From Gracilimonas sp040117685 (GTDB taxonomy: Bacteria > Bacteroidota > Rhodothermia > Balneolales > Balneolaceae): DNA of 64,000 nucleotides. A program made the translations under genes and the position numbers. The stretch lies in contig NZ_JBEDYP020000012.1 in the NCBI RefSeq assembly GCF_040117685.2, forward strand, positions 186,001 to 250,000, written 5' to 3'. Below, in pieces: positions 15,087 through 23,387 of the stretch. The notes under the pieces were generated by a model, which was not told where the DNA came from, did no database searches, and was given only the letters and a program-made list of their open reading frames with translations. Numbering within the stretch: the stretch's first letter is position 1; every line of letters begins with the position of its first letter.

Positions 15087-17222
15087 TTAATCCGCAACTG
15101 CTGATTCAGTTCTTAAAAACAGCTGCCATTCCTTTTGTTCTTCAAGCCTTTCCCGGTATCGCAAACGAAAGCTTTCTTTATCAATCAGTGCGATCCAGCG
15201 ATCTGCTAAATCAAATTCACCCATAAAAGAAAGCCGGTCAATTGCAGTATCATATATATCAAACCAATGCGGATTTGGATTATGCTCTAGAAGTTGATGG
15301 GCATAGAGAATGGCAAGAGAGTCCCTGTTTTCCGTCAGGGCCTTATTCAAGCTCAGCATCTTGTTGGGGAGGTTCAGGCTGGCAAAAGTGGCGCCGTCCG
15401 GGAAAACGTTTTGATACCGTCGTTGTACATGATTTTTCCACTGCACAGAATCTATCCGAAGCGTAAGGGTATAACGGAAGTTACGTGCTTCAGACTGTTT
15501 AATTTTTGGGCTGATATATTCCAAAACAGAGTCCGCTTTTTGGATTTGCCCGGCCAGAAACAGCGCATCGGCTTTGAGTACCTGCAAAGCAAGCAGCGAA
15601 TCGTTTGGGGTGATGATTACCGAAGCGTCTTCATAATTACCCTGCATCAGTTCTGAACGAACCCGGGCATCTTTCACCAAATCATTCTTGGGAAAGAGTT
15701 TGTACAACTCATCCAGTGATTGGTAAGCAGCCAATGTATCCCGGTCGGCTAATAAAAACCGGTATTCATCCCAAAGCCTCATTTCTGTAGAAATGGAATG
15801 AGGGCAGTCCTTTTCAAATAAAGATCGCTGTGCAAAAATAAACTCCGATACTTGCCGATCTATAGAGTCGAGTGGAGTGGCAGCTAAGGCTTGGTGCCAC
15901 CCATCAACTAAGGCAGAGAAAGAAGTGTCATAAGCTGACTCTATATCGGCTGTGGCATAAGCGTCTTTGAAGGAATCCACGCTATAATTCGATAAAAGGT
16001 ATTCCACAAAAGAACCGGCCGTTGTGTAGCTGACAGCTCCGGAGCTGCTATAAAAGCCGGAAAAGGATAAAGCCGATTGCATGTCTTCTGTAGAAGGGTA
16101 GGGTTGCTCCCCCGCTACAATTTGATGAAGTGTTGACCGGGGAGAAGCGCCTTTGGCAATGCCTTCAGCGAGCCCCTCAATCAGCCCGATGCTTCTGCTT
16201 CCGTTAAAAAGGGCATTACCAAACTGCTTGGAAAGTACGTGAACCAGCTCGTGCTTAAGCACATCTTCCAATTGCTGTTTTGCGATATGCAGCTGATCCT
16301 GTGCCAGCCAAATAGGAACATAGCTGGTAAACTTGGCACCGGTTATTTTTTTCTTCTGCCAGGCGTGTGCATAAAAATAACTTTCAACCCTTCGGTCTTC
16401 CGGCCACTCGATATTCAGCCGGTCATTAATCTGCTGAAAGTAAAACTCATGCTTTGCAGCCCAATACTCAATTTCCTCTGGCGAATAGAAGCCTTGCTCA
16501 AAGTGGATAGTAAAGTGTGTGGTTTGATGCTCTCCACCAAGCTGAGCCTGTATAGATTCTTGCGGACTGATGATCCCGGCTTCGTCAAGGTTCAGATAGC
16601 TGAATAGTAAGCTGATGAGGGTAAAACCGGTGACAAGCTTGGTTTGCAGATTCCGGCTCCAGTTTGGCAGCACCCAAAGAAGAATGATCCACAGAAAGGT
16701 AATCCATCGAAAATAGAGAAAAGCACCGGTAAGCTGCACGGCCTCATCATAAATAGGCCCCGGCCAAACTCCCCAAACATGATTATAAAAATAAACCTGC
16801 GGAAAGCTTAAAAACTCAATCACCCAAACGCCCAAGCTGATAAAAAGAAGAACACCAAGGGTCAGTGTCTTTGCAAAAGGAAGGTAGAAAGAACGGATCA
16901 ATCGGCCGATAGCCGTTCCCAGAAAAACGGAGGGAAGTGGAATGAAGATCCAAAAACCAAACCCATCAAAGGTAAGGCAGCTGGTGAATAGTGCGGTGAT
17001 AAATAGCGGAAGCCCGCCAAGGAAGATATATCCCAGTATGGTTAATGAATGCCTGAAATCCTGAGTGGCGGTCGGCTTTACCGCTTTGATGGCCGCCCAA
17101 AAACAACCAATAATGGCAACCAGGGCTGCTGATTCAAAATGAAAATCACGGAGCAAGGGTATGGGCAGTAATGCGATCCCAAGTAAAACAGGAGTCAGAT
17201 ATGGCAGGGCTTTTTTCAGCAA
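15087..17222 (-). CDS. Multi-pass membrane protein with peptidase MA-like domain
   Basis: A 711-residue protein. Residues 1-215 contain about six or seven membrane segments; the remainder appears extracytoplasmic. The gluzincin motif HELVH is at H324-H328, followed by GLIEGLAEGIAKG with the likely third ligand Glu, the peptidase MA pattern. The C-terminal 280 residues look helical and repeat-like (TPR-type pairs such as YQSLDELYKLFPKNDLVK). The substrate is not known. Fusion of a membrane domain to this peptidase is less common than the soluble form. It stands 45 nt upstream of the M23 gene. Confidence 0.75.
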   Translation of the reverse strand: MLKKALPYLTPVLLGIALLPIPLLRDFHFESAALVAIIGCFWAAIKAVKPTATQDFRHSLTILGYIFLGGLPLFITALFTSCLTFDGFGFWIFIPLPSVFLGTAIGRLIRSFYLPFAKTLTLGVLLFISLGVWVIEFLSFPQVYFYNHVWGVWPGPIYDEAVQLTGAFLYFRWITFLWIILLWVLPNWSRNLQTKLVTGFTLISLLFSYLNLDEAGIISPQESIQAQLGGEHQTTHFTIHFEQGFYSPEEIEYWAAKHEFYFQQINDRLNIEWPEDRRVESYFYAHAWQKKKITGAKFTSYVPIWLAQDQLHIAKQQLEDVLKHELVHVLSKQFGNALFNGSRSIGLIEGLAEGIAKGASPRSTLHQIVAGEQPYPSTEDMQSALSFSGFYSSSGAVSYTTAGSFVEYLLSNYSVDSFKDAYATADIESAYDTSFSALVDGWHQALAATPLDSIDRQVSEFIFAQRSLFEKDCPHSISTEMRLWDEYRFLLADRDTLAAYQSLDELYKLFPKNDLVKDARVRSELMQGNYEDASVIITPNDSLLALQVLKADALFLAGQIQKADSVLEYISPKIKQSEARNFRYTLTLRIDSVQWKNHVQRRYQNVFPDGATFASLNLPNKMLSLNKALTENRDSLAILYAHQLLEHNPNPHWFDIYDTAIDRLSFMGEFDLADRWIALIDKESFRLRYRERLEEQKEWQLFLRTESAVAD

Positions 17223-17231
17223 GATCGGTTC

Positions 17232-17282
17232 GGTGATGTGATGATGAAGTAAGGTATCAAAAACTACATCACTTAATCACCC
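17232..17282. repeat. Imperfect palindrome downstream of doxX
   Basis: GGTGAT near 17232 is mirrored by ATCACC at 17276-17281 around an A-rich centre, and the right half (17267-17281) matches the right arm of the palindrome at 17713-17728 with one mismatch over 14 nt. Confidence 0.55.
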
Positions 17283-17660
17283 TCAATTAACTCCTGCCCA
17301 ATATACCCACCAGATAAGTACAAACTGTAAAGGTAAGCGGGCCACAAGAGCCCAGGTATATAAGGTGAGGCCATGATTTTTGTATCCGCCCCATGCCATA
17401 TCAATGTTTGCTGGAAAAACAACGATCAGTAATACAATTAGTCCCCAGGTGGCATAAGTGCGAAATTCGGGAATCATAATTCCTGCCCCTCCCAATATCT
17501 CGGCAACCCCGCTTATAAAAACCATCGCTTTGTGATAGGGAATGTAGTCCGGCATGATGCTTATATACATCCCGGGCTTAAGGAAATGCAACAAGCCCGC
17601 CAGCATAAAGAGCACGCCAATCAGGTACCGATGAAAAGAAGGCTCGAAAAGAAAAGACAT
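17283..17660 (-). CDS. DoxX family membrane protein
   Basis: A 125-residue protein with four hydrophobic helices. The opening FHRYLIGVLFMLAGLLHFLK and the second-helix motif VAEILGGAGIMIPEF are characteristic of DoxX/MauE-type proteins. Members occur in sulfur and redox metabolism or as small transporters; no specific role can be assigned. It lies between the MA peptidase gene and proline dehydrogenase on the same strand, but both flanks carry related palindromes. Confidence 0.82.
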   Translation of the reverse strand: MSFLFEPSFHRYLIGVLFMLAGLLHFLKPGMYISIMPDYIPYHKAMVFISGVAEILGGAGIMIPEFRTYATWGLIVLLIVVFPANIDMAWGGYKNHGLTLYTWALVARLPLQFVLIWWVYWAGVN

Positions 17661-17676
17661 TCAGTGATAGGGTGAA

Positions 17677-17728
17677 ATGGTGATAAAGTGATTAAGAAAA
17701 TACTTATCACTCATCACTTTATCACCAT
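17677..17728. repeat. 16-bp inverted repeat between doxX and proline dehydrogenase
   Basis: Left arm 17677-17692 and right arm 17713-17728 are perfect complements (ATGGTGATAAAGTGAT and its mirror), separated by 20 nt. There is no poly-T on either strand, so it is not a standard terminator. The half-site recurs at 17267-17281 on the other side of doxX. Confidence 0.75.
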
Positions 17729-17734
17729 ATCAAG

Positions 17735-18586
17735 TTACTTCTTAAACATGGTGCTGAGCACAAACCACACATTTTCTTTTCGTTCCATTAGCCGGCGCTT
17801 GAAGTAGGGAAACCAGTCGGTGCCAAACGGAACATAAACCCGGGCCGAATAGCCTTCATCACTAAGCTGAACCATGGTTTCTTCCCGGAGTCCATACAAC
17901 ATCTGAAACTCAAAGCGATCTTTAGGGATGTCATTCTCTGCAGCGTAGGCTTTAATCCAGTCGATGAGCTCATCATCATGAGTTCCAAAACGGGGGAAAG
18001 GAGTTTTTTCTAACAATACTTTTGCCTGCTCTTTGAAGGCCTCCCGAATGGCCGGCATATTTTGAAGGGCAATTTTTGATGGTTCGCTGTAGGCTCCTTT
18101 TACGAGTCGGATATCAGCTCCCATTTCGGCCAGCTCATGTATATCGTTGTGACTTCGGTGCAGCATAGCTTGAATTACCGTGCCCACATGCTTGCCATAT
18201 TTCTCAAAGGCTTCTTTGAAAATATCCAGCGTAATTTGGGTGTGATCAGACCCTTCCATGTCAATACGCACAAACTGATCTTGTTCTTTAGCTACATCCA
18301 GCAATCGAAATAGGTTTTCCCGCGTGAAGTCATGGTCGATATCAAGCCCCATCATGGTCAGCTTTATGGAGATACTGCTGATTAAACCCTGCTCTTTAAT
18401 GCCTTCAAGTAGCCGGATGTATGCGTCAACGGTATCCGTTGCTGTTTGGCGACTCTCAACATTTTCTCCTAAAAGATCTAAGGTAAGCTTAAGATCTTTG
18501 TTGTTTAATTTTTTTGCTTCGGAGATGGATTCTGTGAAAGACTCACCGGCTACAAAGCGTTTTGCTAAAATGAAAGGTAACTTCAT
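17735..18586 (-). CDS. Proline dehydrogenase (monofunctional)
   Basis: A 283-residue FAD-dependent PRODH barrel that oxidises proline to pyrroline-5-carboxylate. Visible family motifs: SIKLTMMGLD, VRIDMEGSDHTQ, IQAMLHRSHNDI, RLVKGAYSEP, FGTHDDELI, FQMLYGLRE and YVPFGTDWFPYFKRRL, the last forming the substrate-binding end. The start is set at ATG 18586, which has GGAG 5-8 nt upstream, rather than the longer frame from 18613. The P5C dehydrogenase half of PutA is absent here and must be elsewhere in the genome. Confidence 0.92.
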   Translation of the reverse strand: MKLPFILAKRFVAGESFTESISEAKKLNNKDLKLTLDLLGENVESRQTATDTVDAYIRLLEGIKEQGLISSISIKLTMMGLDIDHDFTRENLFRLLDVAKEQDQFVRIDMEGSDHTQITLDIFKEAFEKYGKHVGTVIQAMLHRSHNDIHELAEMGADIRLVKGAYSEPSKIALQNMPAIREAFKEQAKVLLEKTPFPRFGTHDDELIDWIKAYAAENDIPKDRFEFQMLYGLREETMVQLSDEGYSARVYVPFGTDWFPYFKRRLMERKENVWFVLSTMFKK

Positions 18587-18709
18587 GAAACTCCAATTTT
18601 TGATGGCGGGCAAATTTAATCAATAGTTCACATCAGTGCCCACATAAAAATGTAACTACTGCAAAAATCATTCGTGTAAAGAGAGTGAGTGAAAACCAAT
18701 GGAGAAAAT

Positions 18710-19657
18710 ATGAGTTCAACAGGAAAATATTTAAACAAATTGATGCTATCCGGCGCGTTAGTGGCCGGACTTTTTTTGGCTACTGCACAGTCTGTGTTTG
18801 CCCAGTCAAGTGACGAAGCCTATCGCGTTGAAGAGTTCGATGTATCAGGACAAGTAAGCCTGGAGGTGAGAACCTCAGGAGGAAGCATTTCGGTACTTGG
18901 GTCAAACGAGGATGAAGTAGTTGTGGAAATGTATGTCCGAAAAAGAGGTGATTATGTAGAACCCGGTGAAGCTGACCTCGATGATTATGAAATAGAAATA
19001 GCTCAGGATGGAAATAAAGTTCGGGCGATTGTGGAAAGAAGATCGGGTGGCTGGAACTGGAATAACAACGGATACTCCATTTCATTTGTAGTATATGCTC
19101 CGGAAGAAACCCGTACCCGCCTCAAGACCTCCGGTGGCAGCCTGACGGTTCGAAACCTGAGTGGTTCCCAGGAATTGAAGACCTCCGGCGGAAGCATTAC
19201 AACCGAGGGCATTCGAGGTACGATGGTTCTCAAAACCTCCGGAGGCAGTATTAATATGAGAGAAGTTCAGGGAGATGTAGAAGCTAACACCAGCGGGGGA
19301 ACCATTCGTGCCGAAACCCTGGTCGGTAATCTGGATGCTAAAACAAGTGGTGGAAGCATTCGCCTTGCCGGCATTGAAGGAAATGTGGAGGCCAAAACAA
19401 GTGGTGGTTCGATCAACGCCGAGATTCTGGCCCCTTCTGATTATATAGAATTGAAGACCTCCGGTGGAAGCATCACCATTAGAGTGCCCCAGGAAAATGG
19501 ATATAACTTAGACCTGGACGGAAATCGCGTTTACGTTGACCTGAACAATTTCAGCGGACAAGCTGAAAAGGATGAAATTAGCGGCACCATGAACGGAGGC
19601 GGAACCCTTATTGAGGCCAAGACCAGCGGAGGCTCGGTTCGTTTAGAATATTTATAA
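18710..19657 (+). CDS. Exported DUF4097-type repeat protein
   Basis: A 315-residue protein with a signal peptide (cleavage near SVFAQ). The start is at ATG 18710, preceded by GGAG at 18701. From about residue 50 onwards the motif [KRN]TSGG[ST][ILV] recurs nine times at roughly 17-60 residue spacing, which predicts a right-handed beta-solenoid as in DUF4097 adhesin-like proteins. It has no obvious anchor at the C-terminus, so it is probably periplasmic or released. DUF4097 genes often sit near envelope stress regulators, but none is adjacent here. A strong terminator follows. Confidence 0.78.
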   Translation: MSSTGKYLNKLMLSGALVAGLFLATAQSVFAQSSDEAYRVEEFDVSGQVSLEVRTSGGSISVLGSNEDEVVVEMYVRKRGDYVEPGEADLDDYEIEIAQDGNKVRAIVERRSGGWNWNNNGYSISFVVYAPEETRTRLKTSGGSLTVRNLSGSQELKTSGGSITTEGIRGTMVLKTSGGSINMREVQGDVEANTSGGTIRAETLVGNLDAKTSGGSIRLAGIEGNVEAKTSGGSINAEILAPSDYIELKTSGGSITIRVPQENGYNLDLDGNRVYVDLNNFSGQAEKDEISGTMNGGGTLIEAKTSGGSVRLEYL

Positions 19658-19690
19658 GAGGGCGATTACGATATACACTAATAAATCAGA

Positions 19691-19720
19691 AAGCGAGGGA
19701 TAGAATCTCTCGCTTTTTTT
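19691..19720 (+). terminator. Intrinsic terminator
   Basis: Arms 19691-19700 and 19706-19715 form a 10-bp stem (one wobble) with a 5-nt loop, followed by seven T. It ends the DUF4097 transcript and lies just ahead of uvrA. Confidence 0.88.
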
Positions 19721-19796
19721 GTTGGCTGATGGTGTCGGTTCACTCCCAACAAATGTTTATATTCAGGGTTCGACTAAATCAGGATTCAACAAATCT

Positions 19797-22613
19797 ATGT
19801 CCACAATTCAAACGGCAAGTAAAGAAGCAAAAGAGAAAGAAGAAGAGCGTCCGATAATTATTAAGGGGGCGAGGACACACAACCTCAAAGACATTGATGT
19901 AGAAATACCCCGCAACAAGCTTACTGTGGTTACCGGAGTTTCGGGTTCAGGAAAATCCAGCCTCGCTTTTGACACTATTTATGCAGAAGGTCAGCGCCGT
20001 TATGTGGAGAGCCTTTCCAGTTACGCCCGCCAGTTTTTGGAGCGCATGGACAAGCCGGATGTGGATTTTATGCAGGGAATTTCGCCTGCCATGGCCATTC
20101 AACAAAAAACGACTACATCCAATCCTCGTTCAACCGTTGGTACAACTACCGAGATCTATGATTATGTTCGGCTGTTGTTTGCCCGGATAGGGAAAACGAT
20201 ATCTCCGGTTTCAGGAGAAGTGGTAAAAAAGGATACCCCCCGAACCGCCATTGAAAAACTGTTTGAAAGCCAGGAAGAGGGTGAGCGGTTTTATGTGCTT
20301 CATCCCATTCCGCAACACGAAAAAAAGAAACTCGATGAGGAGCTTAAGGTTCTCAAAGAAAAAGGACTAACTCGTCTTTTGAATATCGATGACGAAAGCA
20401 TGGTTGATTTGACCACGGATGAAATCAACCTGAAGAAATTTAAAGCTGATAAGCACCGTGTGTTGATTGATCGTCTGGTTTTGAAAGATGATAAAGATAC
20501 CCGTACCCGAATTGCAGATTCACTGGAAACCGCTTTTCAGGAAGGCAGCGGAAGATGCTCGATCAAGATGCGAGGAGGAGAAGAACTCCGGTTCAGTGAA
20601 CGCTTTGAAAAGGATGGTATTGAATTTACTGAGCCGACTCCTCAAATGTTTTCATTCAATAACCCTTTTGGGGCTTGTGACAACTGCGAGGGCTTTGGGA
20701 AAGTATCCGGTATCGACGAAGACCTGGTTATTCCCGATCATCAAAAAACGATCAGAAACGGAGCCATCGCTCCTTTTGATTCACAAAAATTCAGTATGCA
20801 TCTTCGGGATTTAATAAAGGTGGCCGCTCGTGAAAAATATCCTATCGACACTCCCTATGCCGAGCTTTCCAAAGAGTTCAAAGACGTAATCTGGAAAGGA
20901 AAGGATGAATACATTGGCATCTGGAAGTTTTTTGATGAGATCAAAAACCAATCTTATAAAGTGCATATGCGGGTGCTGTACTCCCGTTACCGCGGATACA
21001 GTCGCTGCCAGGAATGTGAAGGTTACCGGGTTCGCAAAGATGCCTTGTACGTAAAAGTTGGTGATTTACATGTGGGGGAAGTATCAGAGCTTACCATAGG
21101 TCACGCCCGCGAATATTTTGAAGATCTTGAGCTTACTGAGTTTGAGGAAGGCGTAGCGGGACAAATTCTATATGAAATCCGAAAACGACTCAAATACCTC
21201 GATGAAGTAGGGCTGGATTATTTGACCCTGGACCGATTGGCAAACACCCTGAGTGGCGGTGAGTCTCAGCGAATCAGTCTGGCTAATGCATTAGGGAGTT
21301 CTTTGATCGGGAGTCTGTATGTATTGGATGAGCCGACCATCGGACTTCATCCCAGAGATAACGACCGATTGATCAAAATTCTGGAATCACTCAGAGATAT
21401 CGGAAATACCGTGCTGGTAGTAGAGCACGATCCGGAAATGATTAAGGCGGCTGATAACGTGATTGACATCGGGCCCTTTGCCGGAACTCATGGTGGAGAA
21501 GTGGTTTTTCAGGGCGCAGTGGACAAACTCGTTAAAGCAGATACCCTGACCGGAAAGTTTTTAAGTGGCCGGAAGGAAATCCCCGTTCCCCAAAAGCGGA
21601 GAAAAGGAAACGGTAAAACAATAGAACTACGGGGTGCTTCAGAGCATAATCTTAAAAATGTGGATGTAGACTTTCCGCTGGGTATGATGACAGTAGTGAC
21701 TGGTGTTTCCGGTTCGGGAAAGTCCACATTAGTCCATGATACGCTGTATGGCGGTATTCAGAAACACATTGGTTCGTACAATGACAAAGTGGGGCGCTTT
21801 TCGGATTTATCAGGAATGGCGGCGGTTCACGGGGTAGAGATGGTAGACCAAAGCCCGATTGGCCGGTCTTCCCGGTCCAACCCGGCCACCTATACCAAGG
21901 CTTTTGATGGAATTCGTGATCTGTTTGCCAATACCAAGCAGTCCAAAATAATGGGGTATGAACCGGGGCACTTTTCTTTTAACGTGCCCGGAGGTCGCTG
22001 CGAAAATTGCCAGGGAGAAGGTGTTCAGCGGATTGAAATGCAGTTTATGGCCGATATTGAGCTGACCTGTGAAGTGTGTAACGGAACCCGCTTCCGGAAA
22101 GATGTGCTAAGCGTAAAGTATCGCGGGAAGAATATTCATGATGTGCTGGAAATGCCGGTTTCGGAAGCCATCGAGTTTTTTGTGGACGAAACGACCATCA
22201 TCAATAAATTGCAGCCCCTGGAAGATGTTGGGCTTGGATATTTGAAATTAGGCCAAAGTGCGACCACTCTGTCAGGAGGGGAAGCCCAGCGGGTGAAGCT
22301 GGCTAAATTTCTGGCTAAGACATCCACCGACCACACCCTGTATTTCTTCGATGAGCCCACCACCGGTCTTCACTTTGAAGATGTAGCCAAGCTGCTGGAC
22401 TCCTTTAATGAGCTGGTTGAGCAGGGGCATTCGGTCATTATTATCGAGCACAATCTTGACATCATCAAATGCGCCGACTGGATTATTGATATCGGACCGG
22501 AAGGCGGTTTTGGAGGCGGACAGATTGTCGCTGAAGGCACTCCGGAAGACATTATGGAACATAATGAAAGTTATACGGGTACATTTCTAAAGGATTACCT
22601 GCAACAGAAGTGA
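19797..22613 (+). CDS. uvrA: Excinuclease ABC subunit A
   Basis: A 938-residue UvrA, the DNA-damage-sensing ATPase of excision repair. Two ABC units are visible: Walker A GVSGSGKSS near residue 49 and GVSGSGKST near residue 640, signatures NTLSGGESQRISLAN and TTLSGGEAQRVKLAK, and H-loops VVEHDPEM and IIEHNLDI. Zinc-finger pairs are CDNCEGFG with CQECEGYR, and CENCQGEG with CEVCNGTR. The longer frame from 19719 begins inside the preceding terminator, so ATG 19797 (MSTIQTASKEAKEKEEER) is preferred. Confidence 0.97.
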   Translation: MSTIQTASKEAKEKEEERPIIIKGARTHNLKDIDVEIPRNKLTVVTGVSGSGKSSLAFDTIYAEGQRRYVESLSSYARQFLERMDKPDVDFMQGISPAMAIQQKTTTSNPRSTVGTTTEIYDYVRLLFARIGKTISPVSGEVVKKDTPRTAIEKLFESQEEGERFYVLHPIPQHEKKKLDEELKVLKEKGLTRLLNIDDESMVDLTTDEINLKKFKADKHRVLIDRLVLKDDKDTRTRIADSLETAFQEGSGRCSIKMRGGEELRFSERFEKDGIEFTEPTPQMFSFNNPFGACDNCEGFGKVSGIDEDLVIPDHQKTIRNGAIAPFDSQKFSMHLRDLIKVAAREKYPIDTPYAELSKEFKDVIWKGKDEYIGIWKFFDEIKNQSYKVHMRVLYSRYRGYSRCQECEGYRVRKDALYVKVGDLHVGEVSELTIGHAREYFEDLELTEFEEGVAGQILYEIRKRLKYLDEVGLDYLTLDRLANTLSGGESQRISLANALGSSLIGSLYVLDEPTIGLHPRDNDRLIKILESLRDIGNTVLVVEHDPEMIKAADNVIDIGPFAGTHGGEVVFQGAVDKLVKADTLTGKFLSGRKEIPVPQKRRKGNGKTIELRGASEHNLKNVDVDFPLGMMTVVTGVSGSGKSTLVHDTLYGGIQKHIGSYNDKVGRFSDLSGMAAVHGVEMVDQSPIGRSSRSNPATYTKAFDGIRDLFANTKQSKIMGYEPGHFSFNVPGGRCENCQGEGVQRIEMQFMADIELTCEVCNGTRFRKDVLSVKYRGKNIHDVLEMPVSEAIEFFVDETTIINKLQPLEDVGLGYLKLGQSATTLSGGEAQRVKLAKFLAKTSTDHTLYFFDEPTTGLHFEDVAKLLDSFNELVEQGHSVIIIEHNLDIIKCADWIIDIGPEGGFGGGQIVAEGTPEDIMEHNESYTGTFLKDYLQQK

Positions 22614-22666
22614 AGTGGCATTGCAGGTTTAGTTAGAATACCAATCAAAACAAACCTAACGATACA

Positions 22667-23251
22667 ATGAAACTAAGAAGTGCGATAATCGGAATGGTAA
22701 CCGGAGTTTTCTTTACGCTGGCGAGCGTAGCACAGGCTCAGGTACTCCCAAAAATTGGTATTAAAGCCGGTGCAAACTATTCAACGTTTAACAATACCGA
22801 CGATGTGGAATATAAAACAGGGTTTATTGGTGGAATCTATTCAAGCATTAAAGTCCCGGCCTCGCCCCTTACCATTCAGCCGGAGGTTTTATATGCCCAA
22901 TATGGTGCAGGAATCGAAAACAGTGACGCCTGGTTTCGGGTAAACTACCTGCAAATACCGGTCCTGCTTAAGTTTGGGTTTAACACTCCCGGAATTAAGC
23001 CCAACGTATATTTTGGCCCGTATATGGGGATCAATCTTAACTCAGAAATAAAAAATGAAAGTGGCTCAATTAATCTTGACGACCAGGCTGAAGGGACTGA
23101 TTTTGGGATAGCCGTTGGAGCCGGATTAGACGTACGTAAATTCAACATCGGGTTGCGCTACACGGCTGGACTGAAAGATGTGGCCAACGATAACTTCAAC
23201 GATGAAGCTAAAAATGGAGCCTTTGCACTTACAGTAGGCGTGGAGTTTTAG
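22667..23251 (+). CDS. Outer-membrane beta-barrel protein (PorT-like)
   Basis: A 194-residue protein with a signal peptide ending near VAQAQ. The mature part alternates hydrophobic strands with polar turns, starting KIGIKAGANYSTF and continuing YLQIPVLLKFGF, IKPNVYFGPYMGINL and finishing in Phe (LTVGVEF), the normal C-terminal residue for BAM-inserted barrels. It matches the short eight-strand outer membrane barrel domain family common in Bacteroidota. Cargo or function is unknown. Confidence 0.85.
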   Translation: MKLRSAIIGMVTGVFFTLASVAQAQVLPKIGIKAGANYSTFNNTDDVEYKTGFIGGIYSSIKVPASPLTIQPEVLYAQYGAGIENSDAWFRVNYLQIPVLLKFGFNTPGIKPNVYFGPYMGINLNSEIKNESGSINLDDQAEGTDFGIAVGAGLDVRKFNIGLRYTAGLKDVANDNFNDEAKNGAFALTVGVEF

Positions 23252-23387
23252 GAAAACCATTTATAGGAATATTTGTTGGAGAAATCCTTCAGTATAAAGC
23301 GTGATTGAATATTTAAACTTTCAAATAGTAAAATCACGATGATACTGTTATAATAGCACCTGTTATTCATCAACAAATGCTCTACCC

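Noticed and set aside
19120..19640. Possible CRISPR-like or satellite repeat
   Set aside because: The repeats are in frame with the TSGGS motif of the DUF4097 protein, vary in spacing and sequence, and have no unique spacers.
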